A DNA stretch of 8,588 nt from Pseudomonadota bacterium (GTDB lineage Bacteria > Pseudomonadota > Alphaproteobacteria > Acetobacterales > Acetobacteraceae), in the NCBI GenBank assembly GCA_023390705.1, contig JAEWCI010000251.1, positions 1 to 8,588 of the forward strand, read 5' to 3'. Shown here piece by piece: positions 1 through 6,442 of the stretch; position 1 is the stretch's first letter, and the number at the start of each line of letters is the position of its first letter. Under the pieces are notes generated by a model, which saw only the letters and a list, made by a program, of their open reading frames with translations, was not told the DNA's origin and did not search any database. The position numbers were made by a program, and so were the translations under genes.

Positions 1-1
1 C

Positions 2-1033
2 TTCATCACCCATCGCTGCACCGTGCTGGTGCGCGTGTTTGCCGGCGGGCTGATGGGCCAATGCTTCGCCAACAACGAGGAAGCCGGCCAGGCGGAAATC
101 CTCCGCCTGATCGAGCAGGAGATCACCCCGCGCCTGCTCGGCCGCAGCGCCTTCCTGGTGGAGGATTGCTGGCAGGCCATGCACCCCGTCACCCAGGACA
201 TATTGCGCGACCGCCGCATGGCGCTGCGCGCCATGGCCTGCGTGGACGCCGCGCTGTGGGACTGGCACGGCAAGGCGCTCGGCCAGCCGCTGCACCGGGT
301 ATGGGGCGGGGCGCGGGAGAGCGTGACCGTGGTTTCCATGGGCGGCTACTACCGTGCCGAGAACGAATTGGAAGAACTGGCACGGGAAATGGCGGCGCTG
401 CGCGAACAGGGCTTCGCCGGCTGCAAGGTGAAGGTGGGCGGGCTGACGCCGGAACAGGATGCCGAACGCCTGCGCGTGGCGCGCGACGCCGCCGGCCCCG
501 GCTTCCGCCTGATGCCCGACCCCAACCAGGGCTGGACCTACGAACAGGCGCTGCGCTTCGCCCGGCTGGTCGAACCGCTCGACATCTTCTGGCTGGAAGA
601 ACCCTGCCGCTGGCACAACGACAAGCGGGAACTGGCGCGGCTGCGCCGGACCGTGCCCATCCCGCTCTGCGCCGGGCAGAGCGAGATCAGCAAGGAAGGC
701 TGCCGCGACCTGCTGGCGAGCGGCGCCATCGACTACTGCAACTACGACCCCGCCTGGGGCGGCGGCCCCACCGAATGGCGCAAGGTGGCGGTGCTGGCGG
801 AAAGCTTCGGCACCGGCGTGTGCAGCCACCTGGAGCCGCAGATGGGCGCCATGCTGGCCGCCGCCGCGCCGAACGGCGTGCATGTGGAGGTGATGCAGCC
901 GGGGCGCGACCCGCTCTATCATGCCCTCATCGCCAACAGGCCGGCGGTGCGGGACGGCGCCATGCAATTGCCCGAACTGCCCGGCTGGGGGCTGGTGCTC
1001 GACGAAAAGCTGCTCGCGCAAATGCGGGCCTGA
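2..1033 (+). CDS. Mandelate racemase/muconate lactonizing enzyme family protein (5' truncated)
   Basis: Enolase-superfamily enzyme, probably a sugar-acid or hydroxy-acid dehydratase or racemase acting in the cytoplasm through Mg2+-assisted proton abstraction next to a carboxylate. The frame is open to the window edge, so the start is missing; 343 residues are visible. Counting the first full codon as residue 1, I see the KxK pair (K142, K144), DPN with metal ligand D173 and N175, EEP with E199, an Asp/His dyad (D249, H276) and a late Glu (E296). Spacings 144-173, 173-199, 249-276 and 276-296 equal those of mandelate racemase (166-195, 195-221, 270-297, 297-317), so the mandelate racemase subgroup is well supported. 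Oddity: where that family usually has Gly-Glu as third metal ligand, this protein reads AGQSE, with Gln at 226 and Glu at 228. It is followed at once by a Bug receptor, suggesting that the receptor delivers its substrate or a precursor. The exact substrate cannot be read from the sequence. Confidence 0.93.
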   Translation, partial: FITHRCTVLVRVFAGGLMGQCFANNEEAGQAEILRLIEQEITPRLLGRSAFLVEDCWQAMHPVTQDILRDRRMALRAMACVDAALWDWHGKALGQPLHRVWGGARESVTVVSMGGYYRAENELEELAREMAALREQGFAGCKVKVGGLTPEQDAERLRVARDAAGPGFRLMPDPNQGWTYEQALRFARLVEPLDIFWLEEPCRWHNDKRELARLRRTVPIPLCAGQSEISKEGCRDLLASGAIDYCNYDPAWGGGPTEWRKVAVLAESFGTGVCSHLEPQMGAMLAAAAPNGVHVEVMQPGRDPLYHALIANRPAVRDGAMQLPELPGWGLVLDEKLLAQMRA

Positions 1034-1038
1034 GGAGG
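1033..1038 (+). promoter_or_regulatory. Ribosome binding site overlapping the upstream stop codon
   Basis: A perfect AGGAGG begins on the last base of the TGA of the enolase-superfamily gene and lies 5 bases before the ATG at 1044. It fixes that ATG as the start of the receptor gene and indicates that both genes are read from one transcript, probably with coupled translation. Confidence 0.8.
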
Positions 1039-1043
1039 AAGCG

Positions 1044-2018
1044 ATGAAGACCACCCGCCGCGCCGCGCTGGCCCTGCCGGCGCTGCTCGCCCTGCCGGCG
1101 CGGGCACAGGGCCCAGCCCCGGCCTTTCCGCCCTGGCCGCCCCGGCCGGTGCGCGACATCGTGCCCTACCCGCCGGGGGGCGGCGCCGATACGGTGGCGC
1201 GCATCTTCGTCCCGGTGCTGAACGAGGTGCCGGGCGCCCCCTTCCTGGTCATCGACAACCGCGGCGGCGCCGGCGGCAATATCGGGACCGAGGCGCTGGC
1301 CCGCTCGGCGCCGGATGGCGCGACGCTCGGGCAGATCACGATCGGCACCCATGGCACCAACCCCTCCCTGTTCCCGCGCCTGGGCTTCGACCCCTTCACG
1401 GATTTCACCCCCATCGCGCTGATCGGCCAGCAGCAGGTGACGCTTTCCGTCCATGCCGAAAGCCCCATCCGCAGCCTGGAGGACCTGCTGGCCTACAGGG
1501 GGGAACTGACCGGCGGCAGCAGCGGCAACGGCACCAGCGGCCATCTGACGACCGAGGTGGTGAAGGCCCGCACCGGCCTGAAGATCTCGCATATCCCCTA
1601 TCGCGGCAGCGGCCCGGTCTGGGCCGACCTGATCGGCAAGCGGATAGACATGGTGGCGGAGAACATCCATGTCGCGCTGCCGCACCACCAGTCCGGCCGG
1701 ACGCGGATCATCGCCGTGACGGGCCGGCAGCGCTCCCCGCTGCTGCCGGAGATTCCGGCGCTGATCGAGAAGCTGCCGGACACGGTGGTCTATTCCTGGA
1801 ACGGCGTCGCCGGCCCGGCCGGGCTGCCGCAGCCGCTGGTCCGCCAACTGGTGGCGGTGCTGCGCACCACCCTCGCCAATCCGGGCCTGCAGGCGCGCTA
1901 TGCCGAGCTGGGGCTGGAAACCACCGAACCGGACCCGGACGCCTTCATGGCCTTCATCCGCCATGAGATCGCCTTCTGGCGGCGCATCATCACCGAGGCG
2001 AATATCAAGCTGGAATAG
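1044..2018 (+). CDS. Bug/TctC-family tripartite tricarboxylate transporter substrate-binding protein
   Basis: A 324-residue periplasmic receptor of the Bug family, which binds carboxylates and related small molecules for a TTT importer; length is typical. The N-terminus carries Arg-Arg at 5-6, a hydrophobic Ala/Leu stretch and a probable signal-peptidase site after ARA (residue 21), so export, possibly by Tat, is likely. Family features follow in order: VPYPPGGGAD around 40-49 (first ligand loop), DNRGGAGGNIG at 71-81, SGNGTSGHL around 160-168, IPYRGSGP at 184-191, and the C-terminal PDAFMAFIRHEIAFW segment ending in ANIKLE. The start at 1044 is chosen for its AGGAGG site; an in-frame upstream ATG lies inside the preceding gene and lacks support. 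No TctA or TctB membrane gene is visible, so it is an orphan receptor within this window. Family assignment is firm; the ligand is unknown. Confidence 0.95.
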   Translation: MKTTRRAALALPALLALPARAQGPAPAFPPWPPRPVRDIVPYPPGGGADTVARIFVPVLNEVPGAPFLVIDNRGGAGGNIGTEALARSAPDGATLGQITIGTHGTNPSLFPRLGFDPFTDFTPIALIGQQQVTLSVHAESPIRSLEDLLAYRGELTGGSSGNGTSGHLTTEVVKARTGLKISHIPYRGSGPVWADLIGKRIDMVAENIHVALPHHQSGRTRIIAVTGRQRSPLLPEIPALIEKLPDTVVYSWNGVAGPAGLPQPLVRQLVAVLRTTLANPGLQARYAELGLETTEPDPDAFMAFIRHEIAFWRRIITEANIKLE

Positions 2019-2028
2019 GCCGGGAACA

Positions 2029-2050
2029 GCGGCCACCCGGCGGCGGCCGC
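2029..2050. terminator. Possible bidirectional GC hairpin between convergent genes
   Basis: The 39-base spacer between the stop at 2018 and the opposing stop at 2058 contains GCGGCC (2029-2034) and its reverse complement GGCCGC (2045-2050) around a 10-base loop. No T-run follows on either strand, so it is not a classical intrinsic terminator; in such GC-rich DNA a 6-base stem may be chance. It is placed where a shared terminator would be expected. Confidence 0.3.
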
Positions 2051-2057
2051 GCCCCGT

Positions 2058-2603
2058 TCAGGCCGGGAAGGGATACTTCTCCAGGTAAGGCATGTATTCG
2101 GGCTCGACATCGATGGCCAGCGTCGCCAGGGTCCGCACCACCGCGCAGTAGTAGGAAGCGGTGATGGTCAGGTCCACCATGTGCTCGTTGCTCAGGTGCT
2201 GCTGCAACGCACGGAACGTCGCTTCCGACATGCCGCCGGCATAGATTTCCCGCGCCCCCTTCAGCACCAGCTTCGTCAGCGGGTCCAGGCTGGTCGGCTT
2301 GCCGGCGGTCTCGGCGATCAGCGCCTGGATATCGGCATCGGTGACGCCGAAATCGTAGCCGATCTTTACGTGGTGCGACCATTCATAGGGCGACTTCGCC
2401 AGCCAGCCGACCTGGAGGATGGCGAGTTCCCGCAGCCGTGGATCCAGCTTGGCACCGTAGCGGATATACTGGCCGAGCGTGCCCGAGGCGCGTGCCGCGC
2501 CCGGGCTGTTCACCAGGCAGCGGTGCAGGGCGATGCCGCGCTTCAGCAGCGGCTTGTCGGCTTCCGCCAGGTCGTCCACGGTCAGGTAGGGCAGTCTCGC
2601 CAT
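2058..2603 (-). CDS. Carboxymuconolactone decarboxylase family protein (AhpD-like fold, no redox cysteine pair)
   Basis: A 181-residue small helical protein of the CMD family. The diagnostic stretch is LRELAILQVGWL (57-68) followed by SPYEWSHHVKIGYDFGV (71-87), matching the family pattern E...L.vg.l..s.YEW..H. AhpD peroxidase-type members have a CxxC pair here; this protein has none at that site, and its only cysteines are C29 and C153, so thiol peroxidase activity is unlikely. E59, E74 and H78 would be the conserved polar residues of the non-redox branch, whose members are often found in aromatic or organic-acid catabolic clusters. The start at 2603 has a good GAGGAGGA site about 9 bases upstream. 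It is the last gene of the minus-strand operon, 27 bases after the metal-dependent hydrolase. A lactone decarboxylase or other role in the pathway is possible, but the reaction is not predictable. Confidence 0.9.
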   Translation of the reverse strand: MARLPYLTVDDLAEADKPLLKRGIALHRCLVNSPGAARASGTLGQYIRYGAKLDPRLRELAILQVGWLAKSPYEWSHHVKIGYDFGVTDADIQALIAETAGKPTSLDPLTKLVLKGAREIYAGGMSEATFRALQQHLSNEHMVDLTITASYYCAVVRTLATLAIDVEPEYMPYLEKYPFPA

Positions 2604-2630
2604 TACTCGTTTCCTCCTCTTGTCGGTGCG

Positions 2631-3344
2631 TCACAGATTGAAGGGCTTGTTGCGCTCAGGCACCAGGACCTTCGCCTTCGCGCCTTCCATCGCCTGCACC
2701 AGGCCGCTCGCATCCGGCAGCAGCAGGCCGAAGGTGGCGTAGTGGCAGGGGATGACGGTCTCGACGCTCGGCAGGAAGCGCTTCACCGCCAGGGCGGCAT
2801 GCTTCGGCCCCATGGTGAAGCGGTCGCCCACCGGCAGGATCGCCACCTTCGGCCGGTAGAATTCGTCGATCAGCGCCATGTCGCTGAACACCGCCGTGTC
2901 GCCGGCATGATAGACAACGGGATGCGCCGTGTCCTTCGGCGTCACCACCAGCCCGGTGGGATGGCCGAGCGACTGGGAGACGCCATTGGCGTCGATTTCG
3001 GCCGAGGAGTGGAAGGCGATGGTCATAGCGACGCTGAACTCGCCCTGGTCGGTCTCGCCGCCGCTGTTCATCGGGTCCAGGTTCGAAAGCCCGCCGGTCT
3101 TGGCGAGATACATCGCCAGGTCGTAGTTGGTGACGAGCTTCGCGCCGGTCGCCTTGCAGATCGCCACGGTGTCGCCGACATGGTCGGCATGGCCATGGGT
3201 CAGCAGCACATGTGTGGCGCCGGCGCTGGCCTGTTCCACGCTGCCCTGGAACACCGGGTTGCCGCTGAGGAAGGGGTCGATCAGCACGACCGAGGAGCCG
3301 AATTCCAGCCGGAAGGCGGAATGGCCGAACCAGGTGATCTTCAT
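2631..3344 (-). CDS. Metal-dependent hydrolase, metallo-beta-lactamase fold (UPF0173/YtkL type)
   Basis: A 237-residue cytoplasmic protein beginning MKITWFGHSAF, the usual opening of UPF0173 members. The metal site HGHADH lies at residues 50-55 (H50, H52, D54, H55), with further likely ligands or active-site residues at H112, in the HAGDT box (H146, D149), and in PCHYATFG (H201). These match the binuclear Zn/Fe metallo-beta-lactamase superfamily; it lacks the inserted domains of RNase J or ComEC relatives. The start at 3344 is preferred over an in-frame ATG 15 codons upstream because it starts at the conserved motif, has AGGAG 8 bases before it, and forms an ATGA overlap with the ligase stop, implying translational coupling. 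Its position between an acyl-CoA ligase and a CMD protein suggests it hydrolyses a lactone, ester or thioester intermediate, but that is inference. Confidence 0.92.
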   Translation of the reverse strand: MKITWFGHSAFRLEFGSSVVLIDPFLSGNPVFQGSVEQASAGATHVLLTHGHADHVGDTVAICKATGAKLVTNYDLAMYLAKTGGLSNLDPMNSGGETDQGEFSVAMTIAFHSSAEIDANGVSQSLGHPTGLVVTPKDTAHPVVYHAGDTAVFSDMALIDEFYRPKVAILPVGDRFTMGPKHAALAVKRFLPSVETVIPCHYATFGLLLPDASGLVQAMEGAKAKVLVPERNKPFNL

Positions 3345-4993
3345 GCGCCTGTCTCCTTCTGCTTCTCGCGGTCCTGCAACTCCCGCCACAGGATCTTGCC
3401 CACCGGCGATTTCGGCAGGGCATCCACGAATTCCACGATCCGGGGCACCTTGTAGGCCGCCATGCGGTCCCGTGCCCAGGCCATGATCTCCTCGGCGGTC
3501 ACCTTCGCGCCCTCGCGCAGCGCCAGCACCGCCTTCACCGTCTCTCCCCGGTAGGGGTCCGGCGCGGCGATGACGCAGGCCTCGCGCACCGCCGGGTGGT
3601 CGTAGAGCCTGCTTTCCACCTCGGCCGGCCAGACCTTCAGGCCGGAAGCGTTGATCATCCGCTTCAGCCTGTCCGTCATGAAGTAGTAGCCTTCCGCATC
3701 CATGAAGCCGATATCGCCGCTGCGGTAGAAGCGGCGGCCGTCAATCCCGGCAAAGGCGGCCTCGGTGTCCCGTGGCCGGCCCCAGTAGCCGCGGAAGAGC
3801 TGCGGCCCGCGCAGCAGGATCTCACCCTGCTCGCCCTGCGGCAGCGGCTGCATCGTCGCGGGGTCGGCGACCAGCGCCTCGGTATCGAAGAAGGGGATGC
3901 CGGCGCATTCCGGCTTCGGCCGTTCCACCGGGTTCAGCAGGGCCGTCGCGGCGGTTTCCGTCATGCCATAGGCCTCGACGAATTCCAGGCCGGTGCGGTC
4001 GCGCAGCCGGTGCCAGACCTCCTTCGGCATGGTGGCGCCGCCGGAGGTCGCGCGCTTCACGCCGGAGAGGTCGAAGGCGTCCAGTTCCGGGCTGGCCAGC
4101 AGGTCGATGACGGCGGTGGGCGCGATGCCGAGATGGGTCACGCCGTAGTGCCGGATCAGCCGCAACGCCAGCGCCCGGTCCCAGCGCGGCAGCGGCACCA
4201 CAAGCCCGCCGCACCAGACCGGGCTGTGCACGCAATGCATCAGCCCGCTGACATGGTACATGGGTGGCAGGCCCATGAAGACCGTCGCCGCGCTCTGCAC
4301 ATGCCAGTGCAACAGGCCCTGGGTGTTGTGCTGGAAGCTGCGATGCGTGTGCTCGCAGCCCTTGGGCAGACCGGTGGAGCCGGAGGTGTAGGGCAGCAGC
4401 GCCAGGTCGTCCGGCACGGCCTGCGGCGCCGGCGCTTCCAGCCCGGCGGCCATCACCGCGCCCCAGGCGGTGCAGCCGGAAACCGTCCTCCGTGGCGCCA
4501 GCAGCCATTCCGGCAGGGCGAAATCCGGGCGGTCGGGCAGGTAGTCGGCATAGCAGGCCAGCACCAGGCGCAGCTCATGGCCGCAGCCCCCGGCCGCTTT
4601 CACCGCGATGGGCGCCAGGTCCTGCGCCGCCACCAGGGCACGGGCGCCGCTGTCGGCCAGGATATGGCGCAGTTCCCCGGCGCGGCTCATCGGGCTGACC
4701 GGCACCGCCACGCAATCGGCGCGCTGGATGCCGTAATAGGCCACCAGCCATTGCGGCGAGTTCTGCAGGTAGAGCGCCACCCGGTCGCCGCGCCGCAGCC
4801 CGGCATGGCGGCGCAGCCAGCCGGCGAAGGCTTCCACCTCGCGGTTGAAGTCGGACCAGGAAAGGTCCCGGCCGAAGAACCCCACCCCCGGCTTGTGCGG
4901 CCAGCGCTGCACCGTGGTGCGCAGGTTGTGCGCGATGGTCGCCTCAAGCGGCGGCAGGCTGCGCGGCAGGCTGGAAGGCCAGTAGCGGGTCAT
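3341..4993 (-). CDS. AMP-forming acyl-CoA synthetase/ligase (ANL superfamily)
   Basis: A 550-residue adenylate-forming enzyme that activates a carboxylic acid with ATP and loads it on CoA in the cytoplasm. All core motifs are present: P-loop YTSGSTGLPKG (202-212), YGMTETA (342-348), YRSGDIG (423-429) with the ribose-binding Asp D427, the hinge DRLKRMINASG (441-451), VWPAEVE (454-460), and the C-terminal PKSPVGK with catalytic Lys K533. Length and motifs fit fatty-acyl or aryl-CoA ligases; the substrate is not determinable. The minus-strand frame remains open for more than 2 kb further upstream, but that extension is antisense to other genes; homology begins at MTRYWPSS, so ATG 4993 is chosen. 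Its ribosome site is weak (GGCGGAA region), and the ATG overlaps by 4 bases (ATGA) the stop of the degenerate receptor reading frame upstream, so translation may depend on coupling. First intact gene of the minus-strand operon. Confidence 0.94.
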   Translation of the reverse strand: MTRYWPSSLPRSLPPLEATIAHNLRTTVQRWPHKPGVGFFGRDLSWSDFNREVEAFAGWLRRHAGLRRGDRVALYLQNSPQWLVAYYGIQRADCVAVPVSPMSRAGELRHILADSGARALVAAQDLAPIAVKAAGGCGHELRLVLACYADYLPDRPDFALPEWLLAPRRTVSGCTAWGAVMAAGLEAPAPQAVPDDLALLPYTSGSTGLPKGCEHTHRSFQHNTQGLLHWHVQSAATVFMGLPPMYHVSGLMHCVHSPVWCGGLVVPLPRWDRALALRLIRHYGVTHLGIAPTAVIDLLASPELDAFDLSGVKRATSGGATMPKEVWHRLRDRTGLEFVEAYGMTETAATALLNPVERPKPECAGIPFFDTEALVADPATMQPLPQGEQGEILLRGPQLFRGYWGRPRDTEAAFAGIDGRRFYRSGDIGFMDAEGYYFMTDRLKRMINASGLKVWPAEVESRLYDHPAVREACVIAAPDPYRGETVKAVLALREGAKVTAEEIMAWARDRMAAYKVPRIVEFVDALPKSPVGKILWRELQDREKQKETGA

Positions 4994-5307
4994 GCGCTGT
5001 TCCGCCCTGATCCCGGCACGGCGGACGGGGACGGCGAATTCCTCCGGCCCCGCCCAGCGCGGCAGGGCACCCACGGATGGCACCCGCTCCGCCGTGACAC
5101 GCCGGCCGACAACCGGCGCCGGCGCGTCGGTGGGCACGTCGCGTGGGCAACGGAATCCGCCCCGGTTCCGGGGGCGAAGCCGGCAATCAGCCGCAGCGGC
5201 CGACTGGGCCAGGCGACAGGGGCCTGACCGTTCCCCTGGGCCCTGGCCAATGCGGTCAGCCGGGCCAGGCCGGCCCGCATCGCACGGCGGGGCGGTGCGA
5301 TCGGCAT
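4990..5307 (-). pseudogene. Collapsed remnant of a Bug/TctC-family receptor gene
   Basis: From an ATG at 5307 with a good purine-rich ribosome site (GAGAGGAAA just upstream), a 105-codon frame starts with a Tat-like leader (MPIAPPRRAM, then LTALARAQ) and the Bug opening WPSRPLRLIAGFAPGTGAD (residues 33-51, down to about 5155), then SVAHA to about 5140. Similarity then ends and the rest is low-complexity Arg/Pro/Ser. In the adjacent minus-strand frame, about 5050-5000, I read GPEEFAVPVRRAGIRAE, which resembles a Bug C-terminus (PEEF ... VRRAGIRAE) with an internal deletion. About 200 middle residues are missing compared with the 324 and 329 residues of the two intact receptors here. The residual frame ends at 4990 in an ATGA overlap with the ligase start, so it may still be translated as a short leader. 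The N-terminal match is convincing, the C-terminal one moderate. A secreted small protein is the alternative. Confidence 0.68.
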
Positions 5308-5325
5308 GGTTTCCTCTCCCCGTTT

Positions 5326-5342
5326 GGCCGCAGGTTGCGGCC
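5326..5342. repeat. Perfect inverted repeat in the divergent intergenic region
   Basis: GGCCGCA (5326-5332), a 3-base centre GGT, then TGCGGCC (5336-5342): a perfect 7+7 palindrome. It lies 18 bases upstream of the minus-strand ATG at 5307 and about 100 bases upstream of the plus-strand ATG at 5441, a plausible place for an operator of a divergent promoter or a leader hairpin of the minus-strand transcript. High GC raises the odds of chance. Confidence 0.35.
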
Positions 5343-5350
5343 TGCCGGCG

Positions 5351-5383
5351 GCTTTGACCAGACCGGCGGATGGCGCTTTGACC
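5351..5383 (+). promoter_or_regulatory. Repeated GCTTTGACC element, candidate promoter or regulator site
   Basis: GCTTTGACC occurs at 5351-5359 and again at 5375-5383, 24 bases apart, in the 133-base gap between the divergent starts at 5307 and 5441. Each copy contains TTGACC, a 5/6 match to a sigma70 -35 box. For the second copy, a 17-base spacer leads to CAGATT at 5401-5406, only a 3/6 match to a -10 box. It may be a weak activator-dependent promoter for the receptor-hydratase-transferase operon, or a direct-repeat binding site; neither is proved. Confidence 0.28.
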
Positions 5384-5440
5384 GCCACGGCATTCCGCCC
5401 CAGATTGCCCCGCCGCCATGCCGGGATAAGGAAACGAGAG

Positions 5441-6430
5441 ATGACCGAAACGCCGCCAGTCCTCGCGCGCCGCGCCGTCCTGGCCGGTGGCGCCATGGCC
5501 CTTGCCGCCCCGCGCCTGGCGCGGGCCGCCTGGCCGGACCGGCCGATCCGTCTGCTGGTGCCCTATGGCGGCGGCGGCCAGACCGACATCGTCTCCCGCG
5601 TCACCGCCGAGGCGTTGCAGCAGCGGCTGGGCCAGACCGTGCTGGCGGACAACCGCCCGGGCGGCGCCGGCAACCTGGCGGCCGAGATGCTCGCCCGTTC
5701 CCCGGCCGATGGCTACACCATCGGCGTCTGCACCATGGCCACCGCCAGCGGGCTGAACGCCCTGCTCTATCGCAGCACGGGCTACGACTGGCAGAAGGAT
5801 TTCACGCCGATCGGCCAGTTCTGCGCGACCAGCAACGTGCTGCTGGTGCATAATTCCATCCCGGCGGCGGATTTCCCCGCGCTGCTCGAATGGATCCGGC
5901 AGAACCCCGGCAGGTTCACCTATGCCTCGGCCGGCGTCGGCGCCATCACCCATCTCATCATGGAGGATCTCGGCGCCCGCATGGGGCTGGAGATGGTGCA
6001 TGTGCCCTACCGCCAGAGCACCCAGGCGATGACCGACTTGCTTTCCGGCCGCATCCATGCCCGCTGCCTCGGCCTGCCGGAAGGCGAGACGGTGCGCAAC
6101 GTGCCGAGCATCCGGGCGCTGGCCGTGACCTCGCCGCAGCGCCGCGCCAACTGGCCGGGCGTGCCGACCATGGGGGAGACGGTGCCGGATTTCGTCGGCT
6201 CCTCCTATTTCGGCCTCACCGCGCCGGCGCGCACCCCGCCGGAGGTGATCGCCCGCCTCTCGGCCGCGCTGAACGATGCGCTGCGCGACGAGAAGGTGCG
6301 CGCCGCCTATGAGCGGGTGGGCGCCGACCCGGCCGAGCCCAACACGCCCGAGCAATTCGGCGCCGTGACCCGTGCCGCCGCGGAGAAATGGGCGCCGCTG
6401 ATCCGCCGCCTCAACCTTGTTGCCGAATAA
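5441..6430 (+). CDS. Bug/TctC-family tripartite tricarboxylate transporter substrate-binding protein
   Basis: A 329-residue exported receptor, the second intact Bug protein here and clearly diverged from the first. The leader has Arg-Arg at 10-11 followed by AVLAGGAMALAA, a Tat-like pattern, with likely cleavage after ARA near residue 29. The mature part opens WPDRPIRLLVPYGGGGQTD (31-49), then DNRPGGAGNLAAEMLA (70-85), YASAGVGAITHL (161-172), HVPYRQSTQA (187-196), LAVTSPQRR (227-235) and the C-terminal TPEQFGAV segment (302-309). All are family positions of the two-lobed carboxylate-binding fold. The ATG at 5441 is chosen over upstream in-frame ATGs because AAGGA (5428-5432) lies 8 bases before it and the leader starts here. 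It heads an operon: the hydratase starts 12 bases after its stop. A dicarboxylate or similar acid handled by the hydratase and CoA-transferase is the natural guess for its ligand. Confidence 0.95.
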   Translation: MTETPPVLARRAVLAGGAMALAAPRLARAAWPDRPIRLLVPYGGGGQTDIVSRVTAEALQQRLGQTVLADNRPGGAGNLAAEMLARSPADGYTIGVCTMATASGLNALLYRSTGYDWQKDFTPIGQFCATSNVLLVHNSIPAADFPALLEWIRQNPGRFTYASAGVGAITHLIMEDLGARMGLEMVHVPYRQSTQAMTDLLSGRIHARCLGLPEGETVRNVPSIRALAVTSPQRRANWPGVPTMGETVPDFVGSSYFGLTAPARTPPEVIARLSAALNDALRDEKVRAAYERVGADPAEPNTPEQFGAVTRAAAEKWAPLIRRLNLVAE

Positions 6431-6442
6431 GGAAGCGCCGCC

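Noticed and set aside
927..2036. Minus-strand 369-codon open frame opposite the first Bug receptor
   Set aside because: Composition is that of a shadow frame, and the plus strand has a leader, ribosome site and family motifs.
3345..3389. Fifteen-codon N-terminal extension of the UPF0173 hydrolase
   Set aside because: It lies inside the ligase 3' end, is not conserved in type, and the ATG at 3344 has its own ribosome site and begins at the family start MKITWFGHS.
2181..3455. Plus-strand 424-codon open frame opposite the CMD and hydrolase genes
   Set aside because: Antisense shadow that spans two well-supported genes and their spacer; no ribosome site or family motif.
3596..5227. Plus-strand 543-codon open frame opposite the ligase
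   Set aside because: Rich in Arg, Gln, His and Pro with no recognisable domain; the opposing strand carries every ligase motif.
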